A stretch of DNA of 64,000 bases from DATKRB01 sp963794215 (GTDB lineage Bacteria; Actinomycetota; Acidimicrobiia; Acidimicrobiales; RAAP-2). Below, piece by piece: positions 28,832 through 37,960 of the stretch. A model generated the notes under the pieces. It searched no databases and was not told where the DNA came from. It worked only from the letters and a program-made list of their open reading frames with translations. The translations under genes were made by a program, and so were the position numbers. Positions within the stretch are counted from its first letter, which is position 1. Every line of letters begins with the position of its first letter. Where the stretch lies: NCBI GenBank assembly GCA_963794215.1, contig CAWCCQ010000005.1:1-64000 (forward strand). The letters run 5' to 3'.

Positions 28832-29287
28832 CTATCCGGCGGCTGGCCCGTCGTCCTCGAGGGCCACGACGTCGTCGCCCTCGTGGTTCAGTCCGTTGTC
28901 GGCGGCGATCACGAGGTCAGGCCCATCGGTCTCGGCCAGGTCCGGCTCGGAACGTTCGACCTCGGTCACGACGGCACTGAGTCCGAGGTCCTCGGCGACA
29001 GCGTCGGCGGCCACCTCATCGTCCGCGAGCTGCTCGTCGGGGTCCCGACGCGAGTACGTCGCCTTGCCGGCGGCCACCTCCTCGAACGCGATCGACAGTG
29101 GCTTGCCTGACACCGATGTCACCTGGGGTGGGACCACACGGCCGAGCCCCTCGCCCAGGCTGTTGTAGTACGAGTTCACCTGTCGGGCCCGAGTCGACCC
29201 TAACGCGACAAGGGTGAACTTCGAATCCACCTTATCCAGGAGATCTTCGATCGGCGGGTCCATCAAGGTGTTGCGGCCTTTGGCCAT
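28832..29287 (-). CDS. rpoZ: RNA polymerase omega subunit
   Basis: Helps beta' folding and RNA polymerase assembly. The core is in residues 1-90 (MDPPIEDLLDKVDSKFTLV, RARQVNSYY, GKPLSIAFEEVAAGKATY). The protein is 151 residues against about 85-110 usual. The extra about 60 residues form a strongly acidic Asp/Glu-rich C-terminal tail, probably disordered. ATG 29287 overlaps the gmk stop by 1 nt (TAATG). Confidence 0.94.
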   Translation of the reverse strand: MAKGRNTLMDPPIEDLLDKVDSKFTLVALGSTRARQVNSYYNSLGEGLGRVVPPQVTSVSGKPLSIAFEEVAAGKATYSRRDPDEQLADDEVAADAVAEDLGLSAVVTEVERSEPDLAETDGPDLVIAADNGLNHEGDDVVALEDDGPAAG

Positions 29288-29973
29288 TACGCATCCTCCG
29301 AGTCGTCCGAGCGTCGGGCGGCCGCGCCGCCGCGCCGCTCGGCACGTGCGGAAGCCACTATACCGGCCACCTCGTCCACAGCCCGGTGCACGTCGTCGTT
29401 CACCACCACGGTCTCCCCCGAGAGTATCCGGCCCACCCGCATCTCTTCCTCGGCCTTCTGCAAGCGTCGCCGCACGTGCTCCCCGCTGTCGCCCCTCGTG
29501 ACGAGCCGCTCGCGCTGCGCCTCGGGCGACGGCGGGACCAACAGGACAACGGTGGCATCCGGGCAGCGCTCGAGCACTTGGCGGGCGCCCTGGACGTCGA
29601 TCTCGAGCAACACGTCATGGCCCGGAGGTGGATCGGGATTCGGCGTCCCATAGAGGTTTCCAAGGAACTCCGCCCACTCCCAGAAACCACCCTCGTGCGC
29701 ACGCCGTTCGAAGTCGTCACGGCTGACGAAGACGTAGGCGTCAGCCGCCTCACCGACGCGCCGAGGTCTCGTCGTCCACGAGCGGCTCAACCACAGTCGA
29801 GGAACCGCCGAGCTCAGGTGCTCGGCGACCGTCCCCTTGCCAGCTCCGCCCGGACCGATCAGGACGAAGACGAGCGGGTCCGAGGTCGATCGGTCAGCGA
29901 GCAGTCTCTTTGAGGAGCTCGGCCCGCTGCTTGGCGCCCAGGCCCTGCAAACGACGGCTTTCGCTGATGCCAA
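29287..29973 (-). CDS. gmk: Guanylate kinase
   Basis: Phosphorylates GMP to GDP. It has a P-loop LIGPGGAGKGTVAEHL (GPGGAGKGT in place of the common GPSGVGKST), RSWTTRPRR, YVFVSRDDFERR, FWEWAEFLGNLYGTP and DVLLEIDVQGARQV. The start is unclear. The only standard in-frame codon is TTG 29973 inside mihF, with GGAG 4 nt before it. This adds about 33 non-conserved residues. Alternatively a CTG overlapping the mihF stop (CTGA) would give TDRPRT joined to PLVFVLIGPGG, if one C is missing near 29880. It lies between mihF and rpoZ, a conserved actinobacterial order. Confidence 0.9.
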   Translation of the reverse strand: MASAKAVVCRAWAPSSGPSSSKRLLADRSTSDPLVFVLIGPGGAGKGTVAEHLSSAVPRLWLSRSWTTRPRRVGEAADAYVFVSRDDFERRAHEGGFWEWAEFLGNLYGTPNPDPPPGHDVLLEIDVQGARQVLERCPDATVVLLVPPSPEAQRERLVTRGDSGEHVRRRLQKAEEEMRVGRILSGETVVVNDDVHRAVDEVAGIVASARAERRGGAAARRSDDSEDA

Positions 29974-30211
29974 CGGTCTCCATCAACCGCCGGGCCTTGA
30001 CCTTTCCCAGACCCGGGAGCGATTCGAGCACCGAGACCACCTTCATCTTGCCGACGGTCTCGTCCCCGTCGGCCTTGGAGAGGAGCTCGTCGAGCGAGAG
30101 GGAGCCCAGCTTTAGCTTCTCTTTCACCTCGGCGCGCTCGCGACGGACCTTGGCGGCCTTTTCGAGTGCAGCCTGGCGCTGCTCGGGTGTGAGTGCAGGC
30201 GGTTGCGGCAT
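29894..30211 (-). CDS. mihF: Actinobacterial integration host factor
   Basis: A small basic nucleoid-associated DNA-binding protein of 105 residues, found essentially only in actinobacteria. N-terminal helix with many Lys/Arg (EKAAKVRRERAEVKEKL), then LDELLSKADGDETVGKMKV and the S13-like helix-two-turn-helix region LPGLGKVKARRLMETVGI. It is complete. A TATCGT box 7 nt before ATG 30211 suggests its own leaderless promoter inside the pyr operon, 18 nt after pyrF. Confidence 0.93.
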   Translation of the reverse strand: MPQPPALTPEQRQAALEKAAKVRRERAEVKEKLKLGSLSLDELLSKADGDETVGKMKVVSVLESLPGLGKVKARRLMETVGISESRRLQGLGAKQRAELLKETAR

Positions 30212-30218
30212 GGGCGCG

Positions 30219-30224
30219 ACGATA
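30219..30224 (-). promoter_or_regulatory. Candidate internal -10 box of mihF
   Basis: TATCGT on the minus strand, 7 nt before the mihF ATG and overlapping the pyrF 3' region. It could let mihF-gmk-rpoZ be expressed independently of pyrimidine control. Confidence 0.45.
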
Positions 30225-30229
30225 GCGCC

Positions 30230-31093
30230 TCACCGACCACCAGGTCGGACAATCGCGTCGGCGACCTCGGTAACCGTTCGCTCGGCGGCCTCGCGGAGCC
30301 GGCTCACCTCGGGCCCATTCACCAGGACCGATCGTGAGGCGCTCGGCAGGACCGTCCCCGGAGGGCATCGGCCGAAGAGCCGAGTGACGTCGTTGGCCCC
30401 AGCCCCTTGAGCCCCGATCCCCGGCGCCAGCACGATCCCGCCGACGGCCGCAAGGTCGAACGCGGAGGGTTCGAGGGTGGCGCCCACGACGACACCGCAG
30501 GAACCGACGGGCAGGCCTTCGGCATCGTTACGCGCCGCGATCTGTGCCAGCAGCATGTCTTCGACGCTGTCCCCGGTGGCGGTCACCGCTTCTTGGACCC
30601 CCCGACCCTCGGGATTGCTGCTCCGTACGACGACCAGGACACCCCGCCCGTTGGCCGACGCCATGTCCAGCATGGGTTGGAGCGCCCCCAGACCCAAATA
30701 GGGAGCAGCGGTGACCGCGTCCGCCGCCAGCACGCTGCGCGGGGACAACCACGCCTCGGCGTAGGCCGCCGAGGTGCTGCCGATGTCGCCGCGCTTGGCG
30801 TCGGCGATCACGAGGATGCCGCGCTCGCGCGCGCTGGCCAGCAACCCGGCGAGGACCTCGAGCCCAGGAGGCCCGTGCCGCTCGAAGAACGCGAGCTGAG
30901 GCTTGACCACGGGGACCACCCCGACGAACGCGTCGAGGCACCTCGACGAGAACTCTCGGAGGCCCTCCACGTCGTCGTCGAGCCCCCAGTCCTCGAGCAA
31001 GGATCGCGACGGGTCGATACCAACGCAGAGCGGGCCGGTCGCCCGGACCGCCTCGAGGACCCGGGCTCCGAACGACGGCGTCTCGGCGCTCAC
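30230..31093 (-). CDS. pyrF: Orotidine 5'-phosphate decarboxylase, type 2
   Basis: Final step of UMP synthesis. VIADAKRGDIGSTSAAYAEA holds the catalytic Asp-Lys-Asp triad. VGIDPSRSLLEDWGL and VVGATLEP are typical of the longer type 2 (actinobacterial) group. It is 287 residues from GTG 31093, which shares GTGA with the pyrD stop. The last enzyme gene of the pyrimidine block. Confidence 0.95.
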   Translation of the reverse strand: MSAETPSFGARVLEAVRATGPLCVGIDPSRSLLEDWGLDDDVEGLREFSSRCLDAFVGVVPVVKPQLAFFERHGPPGLEVLAGLLASARERGILVIADAKRGDIGSTSAAYAEAWLSPRSVLAADAVTAAPYLGLGALQPMLDMASANGRGVLVVVRSSNPEGRGVQEAVTATGDSVEDMLLAQIAARNDAEGLPVGSCGVVVGATLEPSAFDLAAVGGIVLAPGIGAQGAGANDVTRLFGRCPPGTVLPSASRSVLVNGPEVSRLREAAERTVTEVADAIVRPGGR

Positions 31094-32070
31094 CAGCCGT
31101 GGGCCGATCCGACAAGCTCGCGCACGGAGGCCACCCCGTGTCCGGCGCACCAGCGCTCGAGGCCGGCGAGTATCTTCCACGGAGCGCGCGGGTCCCGGAA
31201 GGACGCCGTTCCCACCTGAATGGCGTCGGCGCCCGCCAGCAGCAGCTCGACCGCGTCACGGGCGGTCAGCACGCCGCCGACGCCCACGATGGGAGTGGTC
31301 GGGAAGGCCTCTCGGCACTCCCACACGGCGCGCACGGCGACCGGATGGACGGCCGGACCCGACAGCCCCCCTCCGATGCCGCCCAGCACCGGTCGGCGGC
31401 GTTCGACGTCGAGTGCCAGGCCGAGCAGCGTGTTGACCAGGGTCAACCCCTCCGCTCCCGCGTCGAGGGCGCCGGCTGCGATCTCACGCAGATCGCTCAC
31501 GTTGGGGCTGAGCTTTACCCAACGCGGCAGACCGCAGGCGGACGCCGTCACGACGTCGGCGGTGGCCTGGCGCGAGTGGGCGAACATGCGCGATCGGTCC
31601 TCGACGTTCGGGCAACTGACGTTGAGCTCGACGGCGACAATCGCCTGTCGCTCGGGGCTAGGAAGGGCGGCCAGTACTCCGGCCGATCGGGCGAAGTCCT
31701 CGACGCGATGCCCCCACAGGCTCACAACGACCGTGGCACCGACGTCCGCGAGCAGGGGCAGGTCGTGCTCCAGCCAGGCGGCCAGCCCAGGACCCTGGAG
31801 CCCCACGCTGTTGAGCATCCCCCCTTCTACCTGGTGGACCCGGGGCGGTGGGTTGCCCGCCCACGGGTCGGCGGCAAGCGACTTGACGACCACGGCGCCC
31901 AGCGAGGCGAGATTCCCGTACGCGTGGAGCTCAGTGCCATAGCCGGCGGTGCCCGAGGCGGTCATCACTGGGTTCGCCAGGTCGACGCCTCCGACCCGGG
32001 TGGCCATGTCAACGACCGTCGACGCTGCACCCCCAACCGGCGCCCGTCGTCGCAGGAGTCGCCCGCTCAA
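31090..32070 (-). CDS. pyrD: Dihydroorotate dehydrogenase, class 1B-like catalytic subunit
   Basis: Oxidises dihydroorotate to orotate with FMN. NPVMTASGTAGYGTEL, VELNVSCPNVED (the catalytic base is Cys, as in class 1), WVKLSPNVSDL, GGLSGPAVHPVAVRAVW and GADAIQVGTASF fit the PyrDB type. That enzyme normally works with the PyrK Fe-S/FAD subunit, usually encoded just upstream. Here carB abuts pyrD directly, so pyrK is missing from the operon. The start is TTG 32070, sharing TTGA with carB. An internal ATG about 21 residues on is an alternative. Confidence 0.94.
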   Translation of the reverse strand: MSGRLLRRRAPVGGAASTVVDMATRVGGVDLANPVMTASGTAGYGTELHAYGNLASLGAVVVKSLAADPWAGNPPPRVHQVEGGMLNSVGLQGPGLAAWLEHDLPLLADVGATVVVSLWGHRVEDFARSAGVLAALPSPERQAIVAVELNVSCPNVEDRSRMFAHSRQATADVVTASACGLPRWVKLSPNVSDLREIAAGALDAGAEGLTLVNTLLGLALDVERRRPVLGGIGGGLSGPAVHPVAVRAVWECREAFPTTPIVGVGGVLTARDAVELLLAGADAIQVGTASFRDPRAPWKILAGLERWCAGHGVASVRELVGSAHGW

Positions 32071-35000
32071 GGGTCTTGCCGGGCGCCGTGCGATTGGGCG
32101 CCGTGAAGCTCTTGGATGCTGCGCACCTCCAGCGGGTGGGTGGACCAGTCCGCTATCCCCCCCGCCGCGGCCCGGGCGGCAGCCATGGTGGTCAGGCAGG
32201 GCACCCCATGGGCGACCGCGGCTGCTCGGATGTGCGCGCCGTCGGCACGCGATCCCCGCCCTCGTGGGGTGTTGACGACCATCTGGACCTTTCCCCCGGC
32301 GATCAGCTCGACCGCGTCGGCGGCCAGGCCTTCCTCGCCCACCTTGGCCACGAGCGTGTCGACGTCGACACCCTGGTCGCGCAGGAAGCCGGCAGTGCCC
32401 AAGGTGGCGGCCAGGGAGAACCCGAGCTCTGCAAGCTGGCGGGCCACCCGGGTCCCGCTCGGCTTGTCCCGGTCGGCCAGCGACAAGAAGACGGTGCCCG
32501 ACTTGGGCAGCCGCGTTCCGGCCGCCATTTGGCTCTTGGCGAAGGCCAGCCCGAACGTCTCGTCGACGCCCATCACCTCTCCGGTGGAACGCATCTCGGG
32601 CCCGAGGAGGGTGTCGACCTCGGGGAACCGGTTGAAGGGCAGGACCGCCTCCTTGACGCTCACATACCGGGGCGGGGGCACCCTGCGCAGCGCCGAGGCG
32701 GGCAGCAGACCCTCTTGACGCAGCTGCTCGAGGGAATCACCCACCATCACCCGAGCCGCCGCCATCGCCACCGGAACACCGGTGGCTTTGGCCACGAAGG
32801 GCACGGTCCGGCTGGCTCGAGGGTTGGCTTCGAGCACGAACGTCTGGCCGTCCTTGACGGCAAACTGCACGTTCAACAGGCCACCGACGTCGAGGGCGTC
32901 GGCGAGGGCGGCCGTTTGGCGTTCGAGCTCGGCCACGACCTGCGGGCTCAACGTCTGGGGCGGCAACGCACAGGCGGAGTCCCCCGAGTGGACGCCAGCC
33001 TCTTCGACGTGCTCCATCACCCCGGCAATCAGCACCTCTCCTCGCTGGTCGCGCAACGCGTCGACGTCGACCTCGATGGCGTCCTCCAAGAAGCGGTCGA
33101 CGAGCACCGGACGCAGCGGCACCCCGACGCTACGTGTCCCTTCCCTGGCCGGGTCGATACTCGGGCCCAGGTCGGTACCGCGCGCCGTCAGCGTCGCCAT
33201 CACTCGCCGTACGCCGTCGGCGTCATAGACGATCTCCATGGCCCGCCCGCCCAACACGTAGCTCGGGCGCAACAACACCGGGTAGCCCACCCGCTCGGCC
33301 ACCTCCAGCGCCTCGGCAACCGTCGTCGCCGTACCCCCCGGAGGCTGGGCGATGCCCAGCCGCGAGCACAGGGCGCTCCAACGCTCGCGGTCCTCGGCCA
33401 GGTCGATCGAGGCGGGACTGGTTCCCAGGACGAGCCCAGGAGCCAGGGAGCCCGCCAGCTTGAGCGGCGTCTGCCCGCCGAGCGCCACGATGACCCCCAC
33501 CAACTCACCGCCCTCGCGCGCACTGCGCTGCTCCACGTCGATGACGTTGGCAACGTCCTCGACGGTCAGGGGCTCAAAATACAGACGATCGGACACGTCG
33601 TAGTCGGTCGACACGGTCTCGGGGTTGCAGTTGACCATGACCGTCTCGTAGCCCGCGGCACGTAGGGCCATGCTGGCGTGCACGCAGCAATAGTCGAACT
33701 CGATGCCCTGGCCGATCCGGTTGGGACCCGACCCGAGGATCACGACCTTACGGCCCGCCGTTGCGCGCACTTCGTCCTCGTCCTCGTATGTGCCGTAGTG
33801 ATACGGCGTCAGCGCCTCGAACTCGGCGCCGCACGTGTCGACCGCCTTGAAGGTGGCGCGCACCCCGACTGCCAGACGTGCCGCACGCACGTCGCGCTCC
33901 TCGGCGCCGAGGAGATAGGCGAGCTGCTCGTCGGAGAACCCAAGGCGCTTGGCCCGCCGGAAGCCATCGCGGCCGAGCGCGCTGAGCGCGCCGAGGCCGC
34001 CGCCGGTCGTGGCGGCGAGCGCGACCAGCGCTACCCGCTCGGCACTGATGCGGGCGATCTGGGTGAGGAACCACGGATCGATCCCCGTCCGCGCCGCTAG
34101 GTGCTCGACGGGGACGCCCCTGCGCAGCGCGCGACTCGACGGCAAAGATCCGGTCAGGCCTGGCCACGGCCACTCGGTGATCCAGCGCCTGGTCGTCGAG
34201 GAACTCGAGGTCGATCTCGGCGGGATCGGCGTTGAGCCCGGCACGTCCCTGCTCGAGTGAACGTAGGGCCTTCTGCAGCGACTCGCAGAATGTCCTACCG
34301 AGGGCCATGACCTCCCCTACTGACTGCATCCGGGTGCCCAGTGTCCCGTCGGACCCGGGCAGCTTCTCGAAAGCCCACCTCGGCACTTTGGTCACGACGT
34401 AGTCGATCGTCGGCTCGAAGCTGGCCGGGGTGGCACCCGTGATGTCGTTGGTGATCTCGTCGAGCCGGTACCCGACGGCAAGGCGGGCGGCAATTTTGGC
34501 GATCGGGAAGCCGGTCGCCTTGGAGGCCAACGCGGAGGACCGCGAGACCCGGGGGTTCATCTCGATGACCATGCGGCGCCCCGTCGACGGCTCGACGGCG
34601 AACTGCACGTTCGAGCCACCCGTCTCGACCCCGACCCGTCGCATACAGGCAAAGGCATCGTCGCGCATGGCTTGGTACTCGACGTCGGTCAGCGTCTGCG
34701 CGGGGGCCACCGTGATCGAGTCACCGGTGTGGACGCCCATTGGATCGAGGTTCTCGATCGAGCAGACGACCACGCAGTTGTCCACGCCGTCGCGCATGAC
34801 CTCGAGCTCGTACTCCTTCCAACCTGCGATGGAGCGCTCCACCAGCACCTGGCTAACCGGGCTGGCGGCGAGCCCCTCGAGTGCCAACCGCTCGAACGAT
34901 GCCAGATCGGTGGCGATGCCCGTGCCCGAGCCGCCGAGGATGAAGCTCGGACGGACCATCACGGGAAACCCGATCTCGGCGGCGATCACCGTGGCCTCGT

Positions 35001-35457
35001 CGAGCGAGTGGGCGAAGCCCGACCGCGGCACCTCCAGCCCGATCTCCTCCATTGCCGCTTTGAAGCGATCACGGTCCTCCGCGGTTCGGATCGCTTCGGG
35101 CCGCGCACCGATCACCTCGACCCCGAACCGATCGAGTACGCCGCGTTCGACCAGCTCGATGGTCAAGTTCAGTGCAGTCTGGCCCCCGAGTGTCGGCAGC
35201 AGCGCGTCGGGTCGCTCGCGCTCGATGATCGCCGTGAGCACATCCGCGTCCAAGGGCTCGATGTAGGTCCGATCGGCCATGGTCGGATCCGTCATGATCG
35301 TCGCCGGGTTGGAGTTGGCCAGCACGACGCGATAGCCCTCCTCGGAGAGGACGCGGCAGGCCTGCGTGCCCGAATAGTCGAACTCACAGGCCTGCCCGAT
35401 CACGATCGGGCCCGAGCCAATGATCAAGATGGCCTCGATGTCGTCGCGTCTCGGCAT
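32067..35457 (-). CDS. carB: Carbamoyl-phosphate synthase large chain, frameshifted in this sequence
   Basis: Makes carbamoyl phosphate for pyrimidines and arginine. The N-terminal half (EAILIIGSGPIVIGQACEFD, VMVRPSFILGGSGTGI, NPRVSRSSALASKATGFPIA) starts at ATG 35457, and KALRSLEQGRAGLN leads into the oligomerisation domain. After RIFAVES the frame shifts. ALRRGVPVEHLAARTGIDPW, the second ATP-grasp half (ILGSGPNRIGQGIEFDYCC, NPRASRTVPFVAKATG) and the C-terminal MGS allosteric domain follow in the next frame. One extra base near 34131 (coding strand TCGCGCGCTG) explains it. carA is 2 nt upstream. Confidence 0.92.
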
Positions 35458-35459
35458 TG

Positions 35460-36581
35460 TCAATGCCTCCCCGACGGCACACCGGCCTCCATGGCGGCGC
35501 GAAACTGGTCGAAGAGATAGTGAGCGTCGTGCGGTCCCGGAGCTGCTTCGGGATGGTACTGAACCGAGCACGCAGCGGCCGATGGCGTTCGGAGCCCCTC
35601 GACGACCCCGTCGTTGAGGTTGACGTGGGTCACGTCTATCCCTCGACCCGGGCCCAGGGCGACGGCGTAGTTGTGGTTCTGGCTAGTGACCTCGACGCCT
35701 CCCGTCTCGAGACGGCGCACCGGATGGTTGGCGCCGTGGTGACCGAACGACAACTTGTAGGTGCTGGCACCCAGCGCGGTCGCGAGCACCTGATGACCGA
35801 GGCAGATACCGAAGATGGGGACCTGGCCCAGGAGATCGGCCACCGTCGCGACCGGCCCCAAGAGCGCCGCGGGGTCCCCCGGCCCGTTGGAGAGGAACAC
35901 GCCGTGAGGCTCGAGCGCCATCACCTCGTCAGCGGACGTGGACGCCGGGACCACGGTGACCGTGGCCATGCGCCCGAGATGCCCGAGCATGGTCTCTTTG
36001 ACCCCGAAGTCGAAGGCGACGAGGCGCCAGGGCCCCTTGCCACGCGTGTAGGCGATGGTGGTCGTGACCCTCGACACGAGATCTCGACCATCGGTCCCTT
36101 CGGCCGCCCGTGCCGCAGCCCAGAGGCCGGACTCACCCGCGGTACCGAACGCGCACGGCATTGCGCCCGCATCGCGCAGGTGGCGGGTGAGCCGACGGGT
36201 GTCGATCCCGGTGATGGCGGCGACGCCGTGACGGACCAGAAACGCCTCGACCCCTTCGGTCGCGCGCCAGTTGCTCGGCGTATCGACCAGGTCTCGCACG
36301 ACGACGCCCTGGCACCAGACCGTGGGCGCCTCGTCGTCGTCGGGGTTGGTGCCGTAGTTGCCGATGTGCGGATACGTGAAGGCGATGACCTGCCCTGCGT
36401 AGGACGGATCGGTGAGGATCTCCTGATAGCCGCTCAGGGCGGTGTTGAACACCAACTCCCCCGTCGCGACGCCACCAGGGGCTGGCGCGCCGGCCGCTTC
36501 GCCTTCGAAGATCTCACCGTCCGCCAACACGAGCAGGGCGGGCTGGCGGGGTACGGCGGGTTCGATGCTCGTCCCGCTCAC
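35460..36581 (-). CDS. carA: Carbamoyl-phosphate synthase small chain
   Basis: Glutaminase subunit that supplies ammonia to CarB. It has an N-terminal CarA-specific domain (VFNTALSGYQEILTDPSYAG) and a C-terminal class I amidotransferase with the nucleophile in FGICLGHQVLATAL and the His/Glu pair in QYHPEAAPGPHD. It is 373 residues, complete. GTG 36581 shares GTGA with pyrC. It precedes carB by 2 nt. Confidence 0.96.
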   Translation of the reverse strand: MSGTSIEPAVPRQPALLVLADGEIFEGEAAGAPAPGGVATGELVFNTALSGYQEILTDPSYAGQVIAFTYPHIGNYGTNPDDDEAPTVWCQGVVVRDLVDTPSNWRATEGVEAFLVRHGVAAITGIDTRRLTRHLRDAGAMPCAFGTAGESGLWAAARAAEGTDGRDLVSRVTTTIAYTRGKGPWRLVAFDFGVKETMLGHLGRMATVTVVPASTSADEVMALEPHGVFLSNGPGDPAALLGPVATVADLLGQVPIFGICLGHQVLATALGASTYKLSFGHHGANHPVRRLETGGVEVTSQNHNYAVALGPGRGIDVTHVNLNDGVVEGLRTPSAAACSVQYHPEAAPGPHDAHYLFDQFRAAMEAGVPSGRH

Positions 36582-37960
36582 CGTTGCACCATTGCGTCGA
36601 TCACCACCGGTTCGCCGCGCAAGACGGTGTGGCGGACACGGCCGCGCAGCTCGCGCCCGGCGTACGGGGTGTTGCGGCTAAGGCTGGCCAGCGCACCGGC
36701 ATCCACTCGGTACGACGCCGATGGGTCGAAGACGCAGAGGTTGGCCACGGCCGTCGGGACGAGCGGCCCACCGTGGGCGCTGTGGCCGGCGATCGCCGCG
36801 CCCTGTGCGTCGAGCCCGGCGATCGCCGCTGGCCGCCAGCTGAAAAGCGCGAACAACTGCTGGGCACTGAGTGCGACCCGATCAGCGACCGCCCGGCCCT
36901 GGGAGCCGTCGGTGACCGAACCATCGAGTGGGGCCGCGTAGAAGACCGTGAAGGCCACCGAAAATGCCGTCTCGAGTCCAAGCATGCCCGGAAGTGCCTC
37001 ATCGAAGGGAAGATCCTTCGCCTCCGGCGGGTGCGGTGCGTGATCGGTCGCGATGGCATCGACCGTTCCGTCAACCACCCCTTGGCGAATCGACCCGACG
37101 TCCCCTTCGCTCCGCAGCGGGGGGTTCACCTTGAAGACGGGGTCGAACTTGGCGACCTCGGCGTCGGTCAGGAAGAAATGGTGGGGGGCGACCTCGGCGG
37201 TGACCGCCAGACCCTCGGCTTTGGCCCCTCGGAGCAGCTCGAGCGATCCGGCGGTCGACAGGTGCAAGAAGTGCATTGGGGCGCCGGTGAGGCGCACCAG
37301 CGCCAAGTCGCGGGCGACCATCGCCTCCTCGGCGGCCGACGGAACCCCCGGTAACCCGAGCCGGCTCGACCACGCACCCTCGTGCATCGCCCCGCCGGCC
37401 GCCAGGTTCTCGTCCTCGCAGTGTTGCGCCAAGGTCACCCCGAGTCCCCGTGCGTAGTCGAGCGCACGGCGCATGAGCCCCCCGTCCTGCACCCCCGTGC
37501 CGTCGTCGGTGAAGAGGTGGACGCCCAACGCGGCCAGCTCGGCCATCGGCGCAAGGCGCTCTCCGCGGCGCCCCACGGTGATCGCGCCGGCCACCGCCAC
37601 CTCGGTGATCGCCGAGCGGCCGAGCCCGAGGACCTCCCGGGCCGTCCCAGCGTTGTCGATCGCCGGTTCGGTGTTGGGCATGGCCACCACGGCGGTGAAC
37701 CCGCCAAGGGCGGCGGCCCGGGCACCCGTCTCGACGGTCTCGGCTTCCTCGCGTCCGGGCTGCCGGAGGTGGGTGTGCAGGTCGACCAGACCCGGCCCGA
37801 CCAGGCAGCCCCCCGCATCGAGCACCAAGGTGCCGGGGGGGACCGGCAGGTCGGGTCCCACCGCCTCGATCGTCGACCCCGCGACCAGGACGTCGGCCGT
37901 CCGCATTCCTCGCTGGTCCACGAGCGTCCCACCCCGCACGACGACCCTGCGCTCAGCCAC
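36578..37960 (-). CDS. pyrC: Dihydroorotase
   Basis: Cyclises carbamoyl-aspartate to dihydroorotate. Amidohydrolase metal motifs: DLHTHLRQPG near residue 60 and DAIATDHAPHPPEAK near 300. ALGGFTAVVAMPNTEPA, APHHFFLTD and KVNPPLRSEGD place it in the class I (PyrC type 1) group. It is 460 residues. GTG 37960 (VAERRVVVRGG) overlaps the pyrB stop by 8 nt. The open frame continues upstream through the pyrB repeat, but that part is a shadow. Confidence 0.95.
   Translation of the reverse strand: MAERRVVVRGGTLVDQRGMRTADVLVAGSTIEAVGPDLPVPPGTLVLDAGGCLVGPGLVDLHTHLRQPGREEAETVETGARAAALGGFTAVVAMPNTEPAIDNAGTAREVLGLGRSAITEVAVAGAITVGRRGERLAPMAELAALGVHLFTDDGTGVQDGGLMRRALDYARGLGVTLAQHCEDENLAAGGAMHEGAWSSRLGLPGVPSAAEEAMVARDLALVRLTGAPMHFLHLSTAGSLELLRGAKAEGLAVTAEVAPHHFFLTDAEVAKFDPVFKVNPPLRSEGDVGSIRQGVVDGTVDAIATDHAPHPPEAKDLPFDEALPGMLGLETAFSVAFTVFYAAPLDGSVTDGSQGRAVADRVALSAQQLFALFSWRPAAIAGLDAQGAAIAGHSAHGGPLVPTAVANLCVFDPSASYRVDAGALASLSRNTPYAGRELRGRVRHTVLRGEPVVIDAMVQR

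Noticed and set aside
28832..29287. Truncated or fused rpoZ because of its length
   Set aside because: The omega core is complete and the extra length is an acidic low-complexity tail ending in a normal stop.
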